Source of the DNA: Sedimenticola sp.
GTDB lineage: Bacteria > Pseudomonadota > Gammaproteobacteria > Chromatiales > Chromatiaceae
DNA length: 64,000 nt
Direction: 5' to 3'
Assembly (NCBI GenBank): GCA_002869585.1
Contig: PKUO01000053.1
Span: forward strand, 1 to 64,000
Each line of letters starts with the position of its first letter. Position 1 is the first letter of the stretch. Below, piece by piece: positions 52,727 to 62,959 of the stretch. The notes beneath the pieces are model-generated. The model did no database searches, was not told where the DNA came from, and saw only the letters and a program-made list of their open reading frames with translations. The translations under genes were made by a program, and so were the position numbers.

Positions 52727-55700
52727 ATGCGCAAAATAATAGGTTTTTTCAATCGACGCTGGCTGATCTCCCTGATCGGAGCCTTGGCTGTCGCCCTGTT
52801 TATCTGGTTTATCGGGCCGCTTTTCGCGTTCGCCGGATATGAGCCGCTGGGTCCTGAACTGAATCGACTGGTTCTCATTGGTGCAATTTTCCTGATCTGG
52901 CTGATCGTACAGGGCTGGAAATTTTATAAGGCCCGACGTGAAAACAGCGCAATCCTGAACAGTATCGCCAGTGCACCTGAACCAGATCCCACCGACATTG
53001 CTTCAAAAGAAGAGCTGGACACATTAAAAAGCAATTTCGACAGCGCCATGTCCCAGCTGAAAGAGACCAAGTTAGGTGGTACAGACCAGCGCTTTCTCTA
53101 CCAGCTTCCCTGGTACATCATTATCGGACCACCCGGTTCAGGAAAAACCACGCTGCTGGTCAACTCTGATCTGAAATTCCCACTCAGCGAAAAATTTGGC
53201 AACAATGCCATCCGTGGCGTTGGTGGCACTCGGAATTGCGACTGGTGGTTTGCTGATGACGCAGTCTTACTCGATACCGCCGGGCGCTACACCACCCAGG
53301 ACAGTCATGAGGAGATCGACCGCAGCGCCTGGCTCGGATTCCTTGGTCTGCTGAAAAAGCATCGACGCAGAAGACCTATAAACGGCGTACTGATAGCAGT
53401 CAGCATCTCTGACCTGGTTGAACTGAACGAAGATGACCGGAAGGCGCATTCGCATGCCATTCGTAAACGCATTAACGAACTGTATGAGGAGTTGGGGATA
53501 CAGGTACCGGTTTACCTGATCTTCACCAAGTGCGATCTGCTGGCAGGTTTCATGGAGTATTTCGATGAGCTGGACGGCAACGGCCGCGCCCAGGTCTGGG
53601 GTACAACCTTCCCGTTCAACGAGGAACAGCTAACCACCACCATCGAGCAATTAGACACCGAGTTTGATCTCCTCGAGGAGCATCTCCAGGAACAGTTACT
53701 GACCAAACTGGACCATGAGCGCAATGCCGAACGCCGTGATCTGATCTATACCTTTCCACACCAGTTCAATTCCCTCAAACAACTGGTATCCGAGTTTGCC
53801 AAAGAAACCTTCGAGGCAAGCCGCTATCAGCAACCAGTGATGGTGCGTGGAGTCTACTTTACCAGCGCCACACAGGAAGGCTCGCCGATAGACCGTATCA
53901 TGAGCTCCCTGGCAAGCAACTTCGGGTTGGACAGGCAAAGTCTGGCGAGCGGTTTTAACCAGGGAAAAAGCTTCTTTATCAATAAGTTATTGAAAGAAGT
54001 CATCTTTGCGGAATCGGGTCTGGCAGGAACCAACCAGAAATTCGAGCGGAAGCGTTTATGGTTTCAACGGGGCGCCATCGCCGCTGCAATAGCACTGGTT
54101 TCCCTGACCACCCTGCTCTGGTTTCTCAGCTACAGTAAAAATCTCTCCTACATTGAAGATGTCAGTGTGCAGGCGGATGAGTTGCAAATCCTGGCTGACG
54201 AGCTCAATCCAGATCAGAGAAACCTGCTCGACACACTCCCCCTGCTGGATAAGGCTCGTCATTTACCCGGTGGGTATGCCGACCAGTTGGAGGGAAGGCC
54301 CTGGGGTATGACCTTTGGCCTGTATCAGGGTGACAAGCTTGGTGAAGCAGAAAACGCGACCTACCACAGGCTCTTAAAAGATGCCTTCCTGCCACGTCTG
54401 ATGAGCCGCATCGAGCAGCAGATACAGGAGAATGGCAACGATCCTTACTACCTGTACGAGGCGCTCAAAGTCTACCTGATGCTGGGTGATGGCAGACATT
54501 TCGACAAGGAAACCATCCTTGCCTGGGTATCACTCGACTGGGATCACAGGCTGCCACCCACAACCACAACTGATCAAAGACAATCGCTGAATCAACACCT
54601 GCTCACCCTGTTCGAGACACGGCCTGCCCCGCTCCCAAGACCGCTGGATGCCTCTCTTGTTGATCAATCCCGCAATGTGCTTGCCAGATCGCCTCTGGCT
54701 GAGCGCGTCTATGGGCGACTGAAGCTCGAGTTGAAAAAGAGTGACGTACCCGACTTCAGGGTTTCTGAGGCAGCCGGTCGCGATGCACCCCTCGTCCTCG
54801 CCCGCAAAAGCGGGCTGCCCTTAAACGAAGGGGTTTCGGGGCTTTTCACCTATGACGGGTATTACAAGCTATTCCTGCCCGAGAGTGAATCATTGACTAA
54901 GCGCATTGCCGATGAGAGCTGGATTCTGGGAGAGCAGTACCAGATAACACCCTCCGGCCAAGAACTGGAAACCCTGCGCGATGATGTCCTGAAGCTCTAC
55001 CTGGATGACTATGTCCTGGAGTGGGAATCTCTGCTCGATGACATACAAATCGCGCCATTCACCAGCCTCGCCCAGACTGTCGAGATGCTGAATATCCTCT
55101 CAAGCGACCGCTCTCCCCTGCAACAACTGCTTGTGGCTGTCGAGAAAGAGACGACCCTGGACCGTACAGAGGCACCAGAAAAAAACCTGATAGACAAGGC
55201 CGCCGACCAACTGCAAAGCGCAAAAAGCAAACTTAGCTCCATCGTCAGCAAGGCGCCTGGGGTAAATGTTTCAATCCCTGCCTACGGAAACATTATCTAC
55301 GTAACAAACAAGTTCAATCGCTTGAATGGACTGGTAAGAAGTGTCGATGGGGCCCCTGCACCAATAAACAAAGTCTTATCACTACTGAATGAGCTATACG
55401 TTTACCTCAATGCCCTGTTGCAAGCCACTGGTGAAGAACTGGTCATGGAACAGCAGAAACAGATCGCCGTCGTTTCCCAGAAAGTAAAAACCGAAGCGAA
55501 ACGGCAACCCAGTTTCATTAACCAGATCTTAACTTCAGCTGCGGATGGAAGTTCGAGCCTTGTCGGCGGGGGCGTCTGCGAGCATCTGAACGCCACTTGG
55601 CAAACCGAGGTTCTAAGCTTCTGCACAACAGCCATCCGTGGAAGATATCCCATCGACGCCAACAGCAAACTGGATATCACCAAGGAAGACTTCGGATTGT

Positions 55701-56284
55701 TTTTTGGTCCCAACGGGAAGATGGACGCCTTCTTCACGAAATATCTGGCCCAGTTTGTTGACAAGAGCAGATCACAGTGGCGTTGGTCGAGTCGCGATGG
55801 CTCACCGTCATGTCTATCCAACTTCAGCCTACAGCAGTTCAAGAATGCGGATACCATCAATAAAACATTTTTCCGCTCTGGCACTCAGACACCTTCTGTT
55901 GGATTCAGCCTGGCGCCTATATCTATGAGTGGCGAGATCACCCAGCTGAATTTGGACATCGATGGGCAGAAACTGGGCTATGCCCACGGACCTGTTCGCT
56001 CCACCCCGATGAAATGGCCAAGCTTGGATAACACCGGCCAAGTGGGTCTCTATATCTACCCGCCCATTCAAGGTGGAACCTCCGGCCTGACCTTCGAAGG
56101 CCCCTGGTCTCTGTTCCGCCTGTTTGATCAGGCCGACCTCCATCAGCTGGGACGTTCTGAGAAATTCGTACTTACATTCAATATCCAGGGTCGCGAAGTC
56201 AAAATGGAACTGCGTGCCAATAGCGCTCTCAATCCATTTAAATTAAAGGAACTACAGCAATTTCAATGTATGTCGAACCTATAG
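52727..56284 (+). CDS. tssM: T6SS membrane-complex protein TssM (IcmF)
   Basis: 1185 residues: two N-terminal membrane helices (about 12-34, 47-64), cytoplasmic NTPase-like domain with intact Walker A GPPGSGKT (134-141) and DTAGRY, third helix (about 450-468), then a long periplasmic region that contacts TssJ. Intact, one base after tssL. Confidence 0.97.
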   Translation: MRKIIGFFNRRWLISLIGALAVALFIWFIGPLFAFAGYEPLGPELNRLVLIGAIFLIWLIVQGWKFYKARRENSAILNSIASAPEPDPTDIASKEELDTLKSNFDSAMSQLKETKLGGTDQRFLYQLPWYIIIGPPGSGKTTLLVNSDLKFPLSEKFGNNAIRGVGGTRNCDWWFADDAVLLDTAGRYTTQDSHEEIDRSAWLGFLGLLKKHRRRRPINGVLIAVSISDLVELNEDDRKAHSHAIRKRINELYEELGIQVPVYLIFTKCDLLAGFMEYFDELDGNGRAQVWGTTFPFNEEQLTTTIEQLDTEFDLLEEHLQEQLLTKLDHERNAERRDLIYTFPHQFNSLKQLVSEFAKETFEASRYQQPVMVRGVYFTSATQEGSPIDRIMSSLASNFGLDRQSLASGFNQGKSFFINKLLKEVIFAESGLAGTNQKFERKRLWFQRGAIAAAIALVSLTTLLWFLSYSKNLSYIEDVSVQADELQILADELNPDQRNLLDTLPLLDKARHLPGGYADQLEGRPWGMTFGLYQGDKLGEAENATYHRLLKDAFLPRLMSRIEQQIQENGNDPYYLYEALKVYLMLGDGRHFDKETILAWVSLDWDHRLPPTTTTDQRQSLNQHLLTLFETRPAPLPRPLDASLVDQSRNVLARSPLAERVYGRLKLELKKSDVPDFRVSEAAGRDAPLVLARKSGLPLNEGVSGLFTYDGYYKLFLPESESLTKRIADESWILGEQYQITPSGQELETLRDDVLKLYLDDYVLEWESLLDDIQIAPFTSLAQTVEMLNILSSDRSPLQQLLVAVEKETTLDRTEAPEKNLIDKAADQLQSAKSKLSSIVSKAPGVNVSIPAYGNIIYVTNKFNRLNGLVRSVDGAPAPINKVLSLLNELYVYLNALLQATGEELVMEQQKQIAVVSQKVKTEAKRQPSFINQILTSAADGSSSLVGGGVCEHLNATWQTEVLSFCTTAIRGRYPIDANSKLDITKEDFGLFFGPNGKMDAFFTKYLAQFVDKSRSQWRWSSRDGSPSCLSNFSLQQFKNADTINKTFFRSGTQTPSVGFSLAPISMSGEITQLNLDIDGQKLGYAHGPVRSTPMKWPSLDNTGQVGLYIYPPIQGGTSGLTFEGPWSLFRLFDQADLHQLGRSEKFVLTFNIQGREVKMELRANSALNPFKLKELQQFQCMSNL

Positions 56285-57060
56285 CGTCACCGACCGGCTA
56301 CTACGGTAAAATACCGGCCACAGGCGACTTCATTAAGTACAATCTACCTCGCGCTTTCATTGAGCCCTGGGATGACTGGCTACAAACTGTTCTTACCTTC
56401 GGGAGGGAGAGCATGGGCGCCCAGTGGCTGGAAGCCTATCTGACCAGCCCTATATATCGGTTCGTACTCACACCGGGCATATGCGGGGAGAGTGGCTGGA
56501 AAGGTGTGGTGATGCCGAGCGTGGATCGAGTCGGTCGCTATTTTCCCATGACGATTAGCAAACCTATCGACTCCACGGCAAACCCTTTCAGACACCTTCT
56601 CGATCATCAGGATTGGTTCGCCAAAACAGAAGACCTTATTCTATCCATCCTGGAGAATTCACTCGGCGTTAGCGATCTGAACCTTGCACTGGCGGAACTG
56701 GATAAGACAGACATATCTCACACAGACATAGCGGAACTGGCTACCAATAGCAAAACCGAAAGTTCTGATCACCTGGCAGTACGCGAACCGCTCAGTGAAA
56801 ATATCCCGATGGGTGAACTCTATCAGACACTACTCAACACGGTGCTCTTAGAGACAGGCTTCGCCTACAGCCTGTGGTCGACCAAGGGCTCGGAAACGGT
56901 TTCCCCTTCACTCTTAACCAGCCAGGGACTGCCACCGACTAAATCTGTTAACGCGATGCTGGATGGCAACTGGGCACGATGGGGATGGCTCGACAACCAC
57001 ACTCCAATCACCGTCATCAATACCGTTGATACGGTTGAGAAAGACCCGTGGGATCGCTGA
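56266..57060 (+). CDS. tagF: T6SS regulator TagF
   Basis: 264 residues: GYYGKIPATGDFIKYNLPRAFIEPWDDWLQ and GWKGVVMPSVDRVGRYFPMTI are TagF/SciT hallmarks. TagF represses T6SS post-translationally by binding Fha in Pseudomonas. In some bacteria it is fused to PppA; here the two genes overlap by 13 bases, and tagF overlaps tssM by 19 bases. Confidence 0.93.
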   Translation: MYVEPIASPTGYYGKIPATGDFIKYNLPRAFIEPWDDWLQTVLTFGRESMGAQWLEAYLTSPIYRFVLTPGICGESGWKGVVMPSVDRVGRYFPMTISKPIDSTANPFRHLLDHQDWFAKTEDLILSILENSLGVSDLNLALAELDKTDISHTDIAELATNSKTESSDHLAVREPLSENIPMGELYQTLLNTVLLETGFAYSLWSTKGSETVSPSLLTSQGLPPTKSVNAMLDGNWARWGWLDNHTPITVINTVDTVEKDPWDR

Positions 57061-57779
57061 CACCGCGAGCCTGGGAAGCATCCGGCATTACACACCAGGG
57101 AAATATACGCGACCACAATGAGGACGCCTTTCTGGATCTATCCAGCGAGAATCTCTGGGTGGTGGCCGATGGCATGGGAGGACATACATCCGGAGAAGTG
57201 GCCAGCAAAGCCATTGTCGATACGCTCAGAGATTTCCACGCCACTCGTCTGCTCGGTCAGAATATTCGTCTCATCAGGCAACGCCTGGAAAACGTGAATC
57301 AGTACCTGATTGATCAATCTGGGGACGATGAGGAAAACATCATAGGCAGCACTCTGGCAGCCCTGTTGATTGCAAAAAAACATGGTGTGTGCCTGTGGGC
57401 CGGCGACAGCCGACTATACCGTCTACGCTCCGGCGTACTGAAACAGGTATCGCGCGATCACAATGAACTCGATGAATTGATTGACAGTGGCGTGCCCCCG
57501 GAACAAGCCATGCTTTCGCCTTTTGCCGGAGCCATCACCCGCGCTGTCGGTGGCGATAACCATCTCCTGATCGAGGCGCAAATCCTGGAAATTGAAAATG
57601 GCGATATTTATCTGCTCTGCAGCGATGGTCTGAACAAGGAACTCTCGGACAGTGAGATCCAGGACATTCTATCAACGCATATGCCCGGTGAGAGCGTGAA
57701 AAAACTCCTGGATACCGCGCTCAGCCGTAAAGGCCAGGACAATATCACCGCCCTCGTCGTTTACAACACCCTGCTATAG
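57048..57779 (+). CDS. pppA: PP2C-type phosphatase PppA
   Basis: 243 residues from GTG 57048, with the metal-binding motifs DHNEDA, VADGMGGHTSG, LWAGDSRLYRLR, CSDGLNKEL and DNITALVV of PP2C phosphatases. PppA removes the phosphate added by PpkA and turns T6SS assembly off. It is the last gene of the plus-strand operon. Confidence 0.94.
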   Translation: MGSLTPRAWEASGITHQGNIRDHNEDAFLDLSSENLWVVADGMGGHTSGEVASKAIVDTLRDFHATRLLGQNIRLIRQRLENVNQYLIDQSGDDEENIIGSTLAALLIAKKHGVCLWAGDSRLYRLRSGVLKQVSRDHNELDELIDSGVPPEQAMLSPFAGAITRAVGGDNHLLIEAQILEIENGDIYLLCSDGLNKELSDSEIQDILSTHMPGESVKKLLDTALSRKGQDNITALVVYNTLL

Positions 57780-57793
57780 GCTAACCGTATTAT

Positions 57794-58402
57794 TCAGCGC
57801 AGTCTCTGCGCGGCCATGATTGCTGTAATGGCGGTTTTTCTGGTCAATGCCTGAAGATCCTGAAAAAGTCGTTCATTCTCCTTGGCATTACCCCGATCAC
57901 GAAGGTCCATCTTGCGGGTTATTGACACCTGTCCCTTACGCCCCTTCACTGTGATCACCACCTCTTCAACCTTACCCTTCAAGCGCTTGCCTTCAATTCG
58001 GATATCGGCATCGCAGGACTTCATGGTACGTAGATTCTTTTTCGTGCGTTTGGCACGCGCTTCACTTTCTTTATCCAAAAAGCCTTTTCCACCCAGCTCA
58101 GCCTCGCTTTTTCTGGCCTCGGTTGTTCTCTTGGTATAGTCATACCAGGTAACAGCCGGCAGTAGCTTTGCCCCTTCTATCAGAACATCGGATTCCACCA
58201 ATTGACTCAGCGCAACCGGATTACTATGTCCCGAAATTGAAATACTGTACTTTTTGGCATTATCATCCTGCTTGCTTCCAATTCCTAAGGGCGCCCGGAT
58301 ATTTTTGTAGGCACGAACCGATGACAGTTGTGTACTGTCACCGCCAAGATTAGAAACGTCATTCAAACCAATCGGCCCACGGGCAGGTTTTATCTCTGGC
58401 AT
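57794..58402 (-). CDS. Hypothetical protein at the T6SS border
   Basis: 202 residues from ATG 58402 (AAGGGGA upstream). No signal peptide or membrane segment. Beta-strand-like N-terminal half (KYSISISGHSNPVALSQLVESDVLIEG) and very basic, helical C-terminal half (ESEARAKRTKKNLRTMKSCDADIRIEGKRLKG...). Not recognised. It converges on pppA with 14 bases between stops and lies just outside the T6SS operon, so a T6SS link is possible but unproven. Confidence 0.65.
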   Translation of the reverse strand: MPEIKPARGPIGLNDVSNLGGDSTQLSSVRAYKNIRAPLGIGSKQDDNAKKYSISISGHSNPVALSQLVESDVLIEGAKLLPAVTWYDYTKRTTEARKSEAELGGKGFLDKESEARAKRTKKNLRTMKSCDADIRIEGKRLKGKVEEVVITVKGRKGQVSITRKMDLRDRGNAKENERLFQDLQALTRKTAITAIMAAQRLR

Positions 58403-58524
58403 GGTTTCCCCTTGGATCAACAAAGGCAATCACTCATGATTATAGTAGAGAGATCGGAGAAATTGATCATTCGAGGCAAAGCCCTCCATACGCCTTCGGA
58501 AACAGGTACCGAGCAGTCCAGCAG

Positions 58525-60357
58525 TTAGACACTTGGTGTAATCGTCATTAGCGTCTCATCTGGACTGACCGCATCGCCTTTTTTCACATAGATATCAGTG
58601 ACCGTACCCGTGATCATGGCCTGGATCTCGGTCTCCATTTTCATGGCTTCAGTAACCAGGATAGGCTGTCCTGCTTCGACAATATCACCTTCCTTCACCA
58701 GCACATCGACAATATTTCCAGGCATACTGGTAGTCACATGCCCTTCCGCACTGGGTTTAGGTCGACGACCAGCGATGGAACTCTTGACTGCACCCTCGGT
58801 TCCACCGGCGAGCACCACCTCGTCAAGTGTCTCGATCAACACCTCCTCGGGTACGCCATCCACGCTGAAATAGAAGTGCCGTTGACCCTCACCCTTGTGC
58901 CCTGCACCCGTGACTTTCACATGATAGCTCTCGCCGTGAAGAGAGATGTTGAACTCGGTCGGAGCCGCACCGGATGCAGTGGTGGCACTTGAAACCGGTT
59001 CCAGGGACTCCGGCGCCAATGTGCCGGCCTCACGCTGCTCAAGAAACTTGCGGCCTACGTCCGGAAACATGGCAACTGTGAGCACATCTTCCTCGCACTT
59101 GGCCAAATCACCCACTTCCGTGCGTAATTTGTCCAACTCAGGTTTCAGCAGATCGGCAGGACGACTTTCGATAATTTCTTCATTGCCCACGGCCTGCTGT
59201 TGCAGTACCGGGTTGACAGCGGCCGGGGTTTTACCATATCCGCCTTGCAGGCACCGCTTCACCTCATTGGTGATGGTTTGGTAGCGCTTGCCGGTGAGTA
59301 CGTTCAGCACAGCCTGTGTACCAACGATCTGAGAGGTAGGCGTGACCAACGGCGGGTAACCCAAGTCCTTACGTACATCAGGGATCTCAGCAAGCACCTC
59401 GTTCATGCGATCGAGCGCGTTCTGCTCCCGGAGTTGATTGGCCAGGTTGGAGATCATGCCCCCGGGCACCTGGTTGATCTGCACGCGGGTATCCACACCG
59501 GTATAGTCGCTCTCGAACTGGTGATACTTTTTACGCACACTGTAGAAGTAAAGCCCGATCTCCTGGATCGCCTCCAGATCCAGACCCGTTTCATAGTCCG
59601 TGCCTCGCAGCGCGGCTACCAGGCTCTCGGTGGGAGGATGCGAGGTGCCGCCGGCAAATGAAGAGATCGCGGTATCGCAATGGGTACAACCGTTCTCGAT
59701 TGCCTTGAGATGGCACATTTCCGACTGGCCTGCAGTGGCATGACAGTGCAGATGCAGGGGCAGATCCACGGCATCCTTCAGTGCTTTGACCAGCTCGGCT
59801 GTTGCATAAGGTGTGAGCAGTCCCGCCATATCTTTGATACAGATGGAGTCACATCCCATGCCCGCCAGTTCCTTCCCCATCGCGACAAAACCGGCCACGT
59901 CATGCACTGGGCTGGTGGTGTAGCAAATAGTACCCTGGGCATGTTTGCTGGCCTCCTTAGTCGCTTCGATAGCGGTGCGCAAATTGCGCATATCATTGAG
60001 GGCATCGAAAATGCGGAACACATCCATGCCATTGTCGGCGGCCTTCTGCACGAAATGACGCACCACATCATCGGAGTAATGCCGGTAGCCGAGAAGATTC
60101 TGGCCACGCAACAGCATCTGCAGCCGCGTATTTGGAAGGGCTTTGCGCAGCTTGCGCAGACGATCCCAAGGATCCTCTTTAAGAAAGCGCAAGCAGGCGT
60201 CGAAGGTAGCGCCACCCCAGCATTCTAGCGACCAGTAGCCAATAGCATCCAGCTTCTCACAAATGGGCAGCATGTCCTCAGTGCGCATACGTGTAGCGAT
60301 AAGGGACTGGTGGGCATCACGCAGGATGACGTCAGTAATATGGATTTTATTACTCAT
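58525..60357 (-). CDS. pycB: Pyruvate carboxylase subunit B / OadA-like carboxyltransferase
   Basis: 610 residues. The carboxyltransferase domain (1-460; ITDVILRDAHQSLIATRMRTEDML, FRIFDALNDMRNL, LHLHCHATAG metal-binding His pair) is followed by a Thr/Ala-rich linker and a biotinyl domain with the biotinylated Lys573 in EAMKME. Such proteins are annotated oxaloacetate decarboxylase alpha, but no membrane beta or gamma subunits are present and a biotin carboxylase gene is adjacent, so two-subunit pyruvate carboxylase (pyruvate to oxaloacetate) is the better reading. Confidence 0.88.
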   Translation of the reverse strand: MSNKIHITDVILRDAHQSLIATRMRTEDMLPICEKLDAIGYWSLECWGGATFDACLRFLKEDPWDRLRKLRKALPNTRLQMLLRGQNLLGYRHYSDDVVRHFVQKAADNGMDVFRIFDALNDMRNLRTAIEATKEASKHAQGTICYTTSPVHDVAGFVAMGKELAGMGCDSICIKDMAGLLTPYATAELVKALKDAVDLPLHLHCHATAGQSEMCHLKAIENGCTHCDTAISSFAGGTSHPPTESLVAALRGTDYETGLDLEAIQEIGLYFYSVRKKYHQFESDYTGVDTRVQINQVPGGMISNLANQLREQNALDRMNEVLAEIPDVRKDLGYPPLVTPTSQIVGTQAVLNVLTGKRYQTITNEVKRCLQGGYGKTPAAVNPVLQQQAVGNEEIIESRPADLLKPELDKLRTEVGDLAKCEEDVLTVAMFPDVGRKFLEQREAGTLAPESLEPVSSATTASGAAPTEFNISLHGESYHVKVTGAGHKGEGQRHFYFSVDGVPEEVLIETLDEVVLAGGTEGAVKSSIAGRRPKPSAEGHVTTSMPGNIVDVLVKEGDIVEAGQPILVTEAMKMETEIQAMITGTVTDIYVKKGDAVSPDETLMTITPSV

Positions 60358-60377
60358 ATTTGAACCTCAAATTCAAA

Positions 60378-61796
60378 TCAAAGCCCGGTGTGGGCGGCGG
60401 TTGCCGCAGCCAGCACCAGTGCCAGGTCTTCACGGCTGAGTTTTTGGGAATAATCGATAAGCTCTGGATGCGCCTCCACGAAGCTGGTATTGAAATGCCC
60501 GCTTCGAAATTCGGGATGGCGCAGAATCTGCAAGTAATAGGGTACCGTGGTCTTGATACCGTACAGACCCATGTCACGCAACGCCCGCTCACCACGATTG
60601 ACCGCATCCTCCCAGGTCAGCGCCCAGACGACCACCTTGGCCAGCATGGAATCATAGTGCGGCGGCACTGTGTATCCTGTGTAGATGGCCGTATCGGTAC
60701 GTACGCCAGGGCCGCCTGGCGCATAGTAGCGGGAAACCCTGCCGAAACTGGGCAGAAAACCGTTTTTGGGGTCCTCCGCATTGATACGGAACTGTATGGC
60801 AAAACCGCGGCGCACTATCTCGTGTTGTTGAAACCGCAGTGGCAGGTTGGCGGCAATACGAATCTGCTCCTCGACAATATCCACGCCGGTAATCGTCTCG
60901 GTAATGGTATGCTCCACTTGAACGCGCGTATTCATTTCCATGAAATAGAATCGGCTGTTTTCATCCAACAGAAATTCCACCGTTCCAGCATTGGTATAAT
61001 TCACCGCCTTGGCGGCCAGCACCGCAAGACCACCGATGTACTGACGTTGCGCCTCGTCCAGTTGTGGTGAAGGAGCAATCTCGATCAGCTTTTGGTTACG
61101 ACGTTGTACCGAGCAGTCGCGTTCATAGAGATGAATGGCGTTTCCAAAATGATCGGCCAGCACCTGCACTTCGATATGACGTGGATTGACGATGCATTTT
61201 TCGAGAAAGATGTCGGCCCGCCCGAAAGCCTTTGTGGCCTCCGAGATAACCCGATCATAATTACGACGCAACTCCTCCGGCGTGTTACAACGGCGAATAC
61301 CCCGCCCTCCGCCACCGGATGTTGCCTTGAGCATCACCGGGTATCCAAACTCCTCAGCCAGTTCCAGTGCCTGCTCGACGCTCTTCAGATTGCCATCGGA
61401 ACCTGGTGTTACAGGCAGACCGGCTGCCTTCATGGCGTCTCGAGCCTCAGTCTTGTCGCCCATGCGTTGAATAACCTCAGCGCTGGGACCTATAAAGGTG
61501 ATGCCACGCCGTGCGCAGGCCGCCGCCAATTCCGGATTTTCGGACAGAAAACCGTAACCCGGGTGGATGGCGTCGCAACCAGTGGAAACAGCTAAATTGA
61601 CGATACGATGCACATTCAGATAACCAGCCAGCGGCTCACTGCCAAGACTGTAGGCCTCATCGGCCTTTTTGACATGCAGCGAGTATCGATCCGCCTCCGA
61701 ATAGATGGCTACAGAACGGATACCCATCTCGGCACAGGCGCGGATGATGCGCACTGCAATCTCGCCCCGATTGGCAACCAAAATCTTACGAATCAT
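60378..61796 (-). CDS. pycA: Biotin carboxylase subunit (pyruvate carboxylase subunit A type)
   Basis: 472 residues, ATP-grasp enzyme: IRKILVANRGEIAVRIIRAC start, KATSGGGGRGIRRC glycine-rich loop, EVQVLADHFGNAIHLYERDCSVQRRNQKLIE and FLEMNTR-like FMEMNTRVQVEHTITE. It carboxylates biotin on the partner protein with ATP and bicarbonate. Close relatives are AccC; position 20 bases upstream of the carboxyltransferase gene favours PycA. Confidence 0.88.
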   Translation of the reverse strand: MIRKILVANRGEIAVRIIRACAEMGIRSVAIYSEADRYSLHVKKADEAYSLGSEPLAGYLNVHRIVNLAVSTGCDAIHPGYGFLSENPELAAACARRGITFIGPSAEVIQRMGDKTEARDAMKAAGLPVTPGSDGNLKSVEQALELAEEFGYPVMLKATSGGGGRGIRRCNTPEELRRNYDRVISEATKAFGRADIFLEKCIVNPRHIEVQVLADHFGNAIHLYERDCSVQRRNQKLIEIAPSPQLDEAQRQYIGGLAVLAAKAVNYTNAGTVEFLLDENSRFYFMEMNTRVQVEHTITETITGVDIVEEQIRIAANLPLRFQQHEIVRRGFAIQFRINAEDPKNGFLPSFGRVSRYYAPGGPGVRTDTAIYTGYTVPPHYDSMLAKVVVWALTWEDAVNRGERALRDMGLYGIKTTVPYYLQILRHPEFRSGHFNTSFVEAHPELIDYSQKLSREDLALVLAAATAAHTGL

Positions 61797-61817
61797 GATA
61801 TTCGATCCTTTTTGAGG

Positions 61818-62957
61818 TCAACTCGTTTGCGCAGATTGCTTATCGTTCAATACCTGTGCAAGCCCTTCATCTTCACCCGCCAATTTCAGCAGATGAGCCA
61901 CCCGATGGGCAAATACTCGCGCCCCCTCTCCACCATCGATCAATGTGATATGACCCACCTTGCGCCCGGGTCGTTCGCCCTTGCCATAAAAATGCGGTGT
62001 CGCGTTGGGTATCTCACGGATTGCCGCCTCGTCAGGCAGTCGTCCGACCAGATTTACCATCGCGGCAGCAGCCGATGCACCCGTCTCGCCCAGTGGCATA
62101 CCGCAGATGGCGCGCAAGTGATTTTCGAATTGAGAGGTTGCCGCCCCTTCTATAGTCCAATGGCCGCTATTGTGCACGCGGGGCGCCATCTCATTCGCAT
62201 AGAGCTTCTCCCCAACCTGGAACAACTCCAGCGCCAGCACACCCACATATTGCATATCCTCCAGCAGTCGCTGAATTAGTCGCTGCGCCTGAAATTGCAG
62301 GGGATCATTCAGACAACTGAGGGAGAGACGCAAAATACCTTCACGATGATAGTTTTCACTCAAGGGGTAAAATGCAACCTCTCCCGAGCGACCACGCACG
62401 GCGATGATCGACAATTCCCGAGAAAACCTGACGACGGACTCCACTATGCACGGCACGCCCCCGACCTGCGCCCAGGCGGCAGCAATATCTTCAATCTTGC
62501 GTATCACAGCCTGCCCCTTGCCATCGTACCCCTGGGTGCGGGTCTTTAGAATAGCTGGCAGGCCAACAATTTCCACAGCCTGTCTGAGCTCCTCCAAACC
62601 TTCAACCGGCATGAATTCCGCCGTCGGAATATCCAGTTCTCGGAATCGGCTTTTCTCCAACAAACGATCACGCGCCACACTCAACGCTCCCGACGATGGG
62701 TGCAGCTCAACCTGTTTCTCGAGTGAAGACACTAAGTCCAGTGGTACATTCTCAAACTCATAAGTCACCACCTCTGCCCACCTGGCCAGTTGCCAACTCG
62801 CTTTCTCATCCTGAAAGGGTGCACAGATGTGTTGTCCATACGGCGCGGCACAGGCCAAAGCATCCGGACAGAGGAACATAAACTCCATCCCAAGACCGGC
62901 GCCTGACTGAGCCATCATCTGGGCCAATTGGCCACCACCAAGAATTCCTATCCGCAT
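61818..62957 (-). CDS. purK: N5-carboxyaminoimidazole ribonucleotide synthase PurK
   Basis: 379 residues: IGILGGGQLAQMMAQSGAGLG, an ATP-grasp core (LKTRTQGYDGKGQ) and EMAPRVHNSGHWTIEGAATSQFENHLRAICG. It carboxylates AIR with ATP and bicarbonate in purine synthesis, feeding PurE. Two bases separate it from purE. Confidence 0.96.
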   Translation of the reverse strand: MRIGILGGGQLAQMMAQSGAGLGMEFMFLCPDALACAAPYGQHICAPFQDEKASWQLARWAEVVTYEFENVPLDLVSSLEKQVELHPSSGALSVARDRLLEKSRFRELDIPTAEFMPVEGLEELRQAVEIVGLPAILKTRTQGYDGKGQAVIRKIEDIAAAWAQVGGVPCIVESVVRFSRELSIIAVRGRSGEVAFYPLSENYHREGILRLSLSCLNDPLQFQAQRLIQRLLEDMQYVGVLALELFQVGEKLYANEMAPRVHNSGHWTIEGAATSQFENHLRAICGMPLGETGASAAAAMVNLVGRLPDEAAIREIPNATPHFYGKGERPGRKVGHITLIDGGEGARVFAHRVAHLLKLAGEDEGLAQVLNDKQSAQTS

Positions 62958-62959
62958 GA

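Noticed and set aside
58525-60357. Annotation as Na+-pumping oxaloacetate decarboxylase alpha subunit
   Set aside because: No beta or gamma subunit genes are adjacent and a biotin carboxylase gene is, favouring pyruvate carboxylase.
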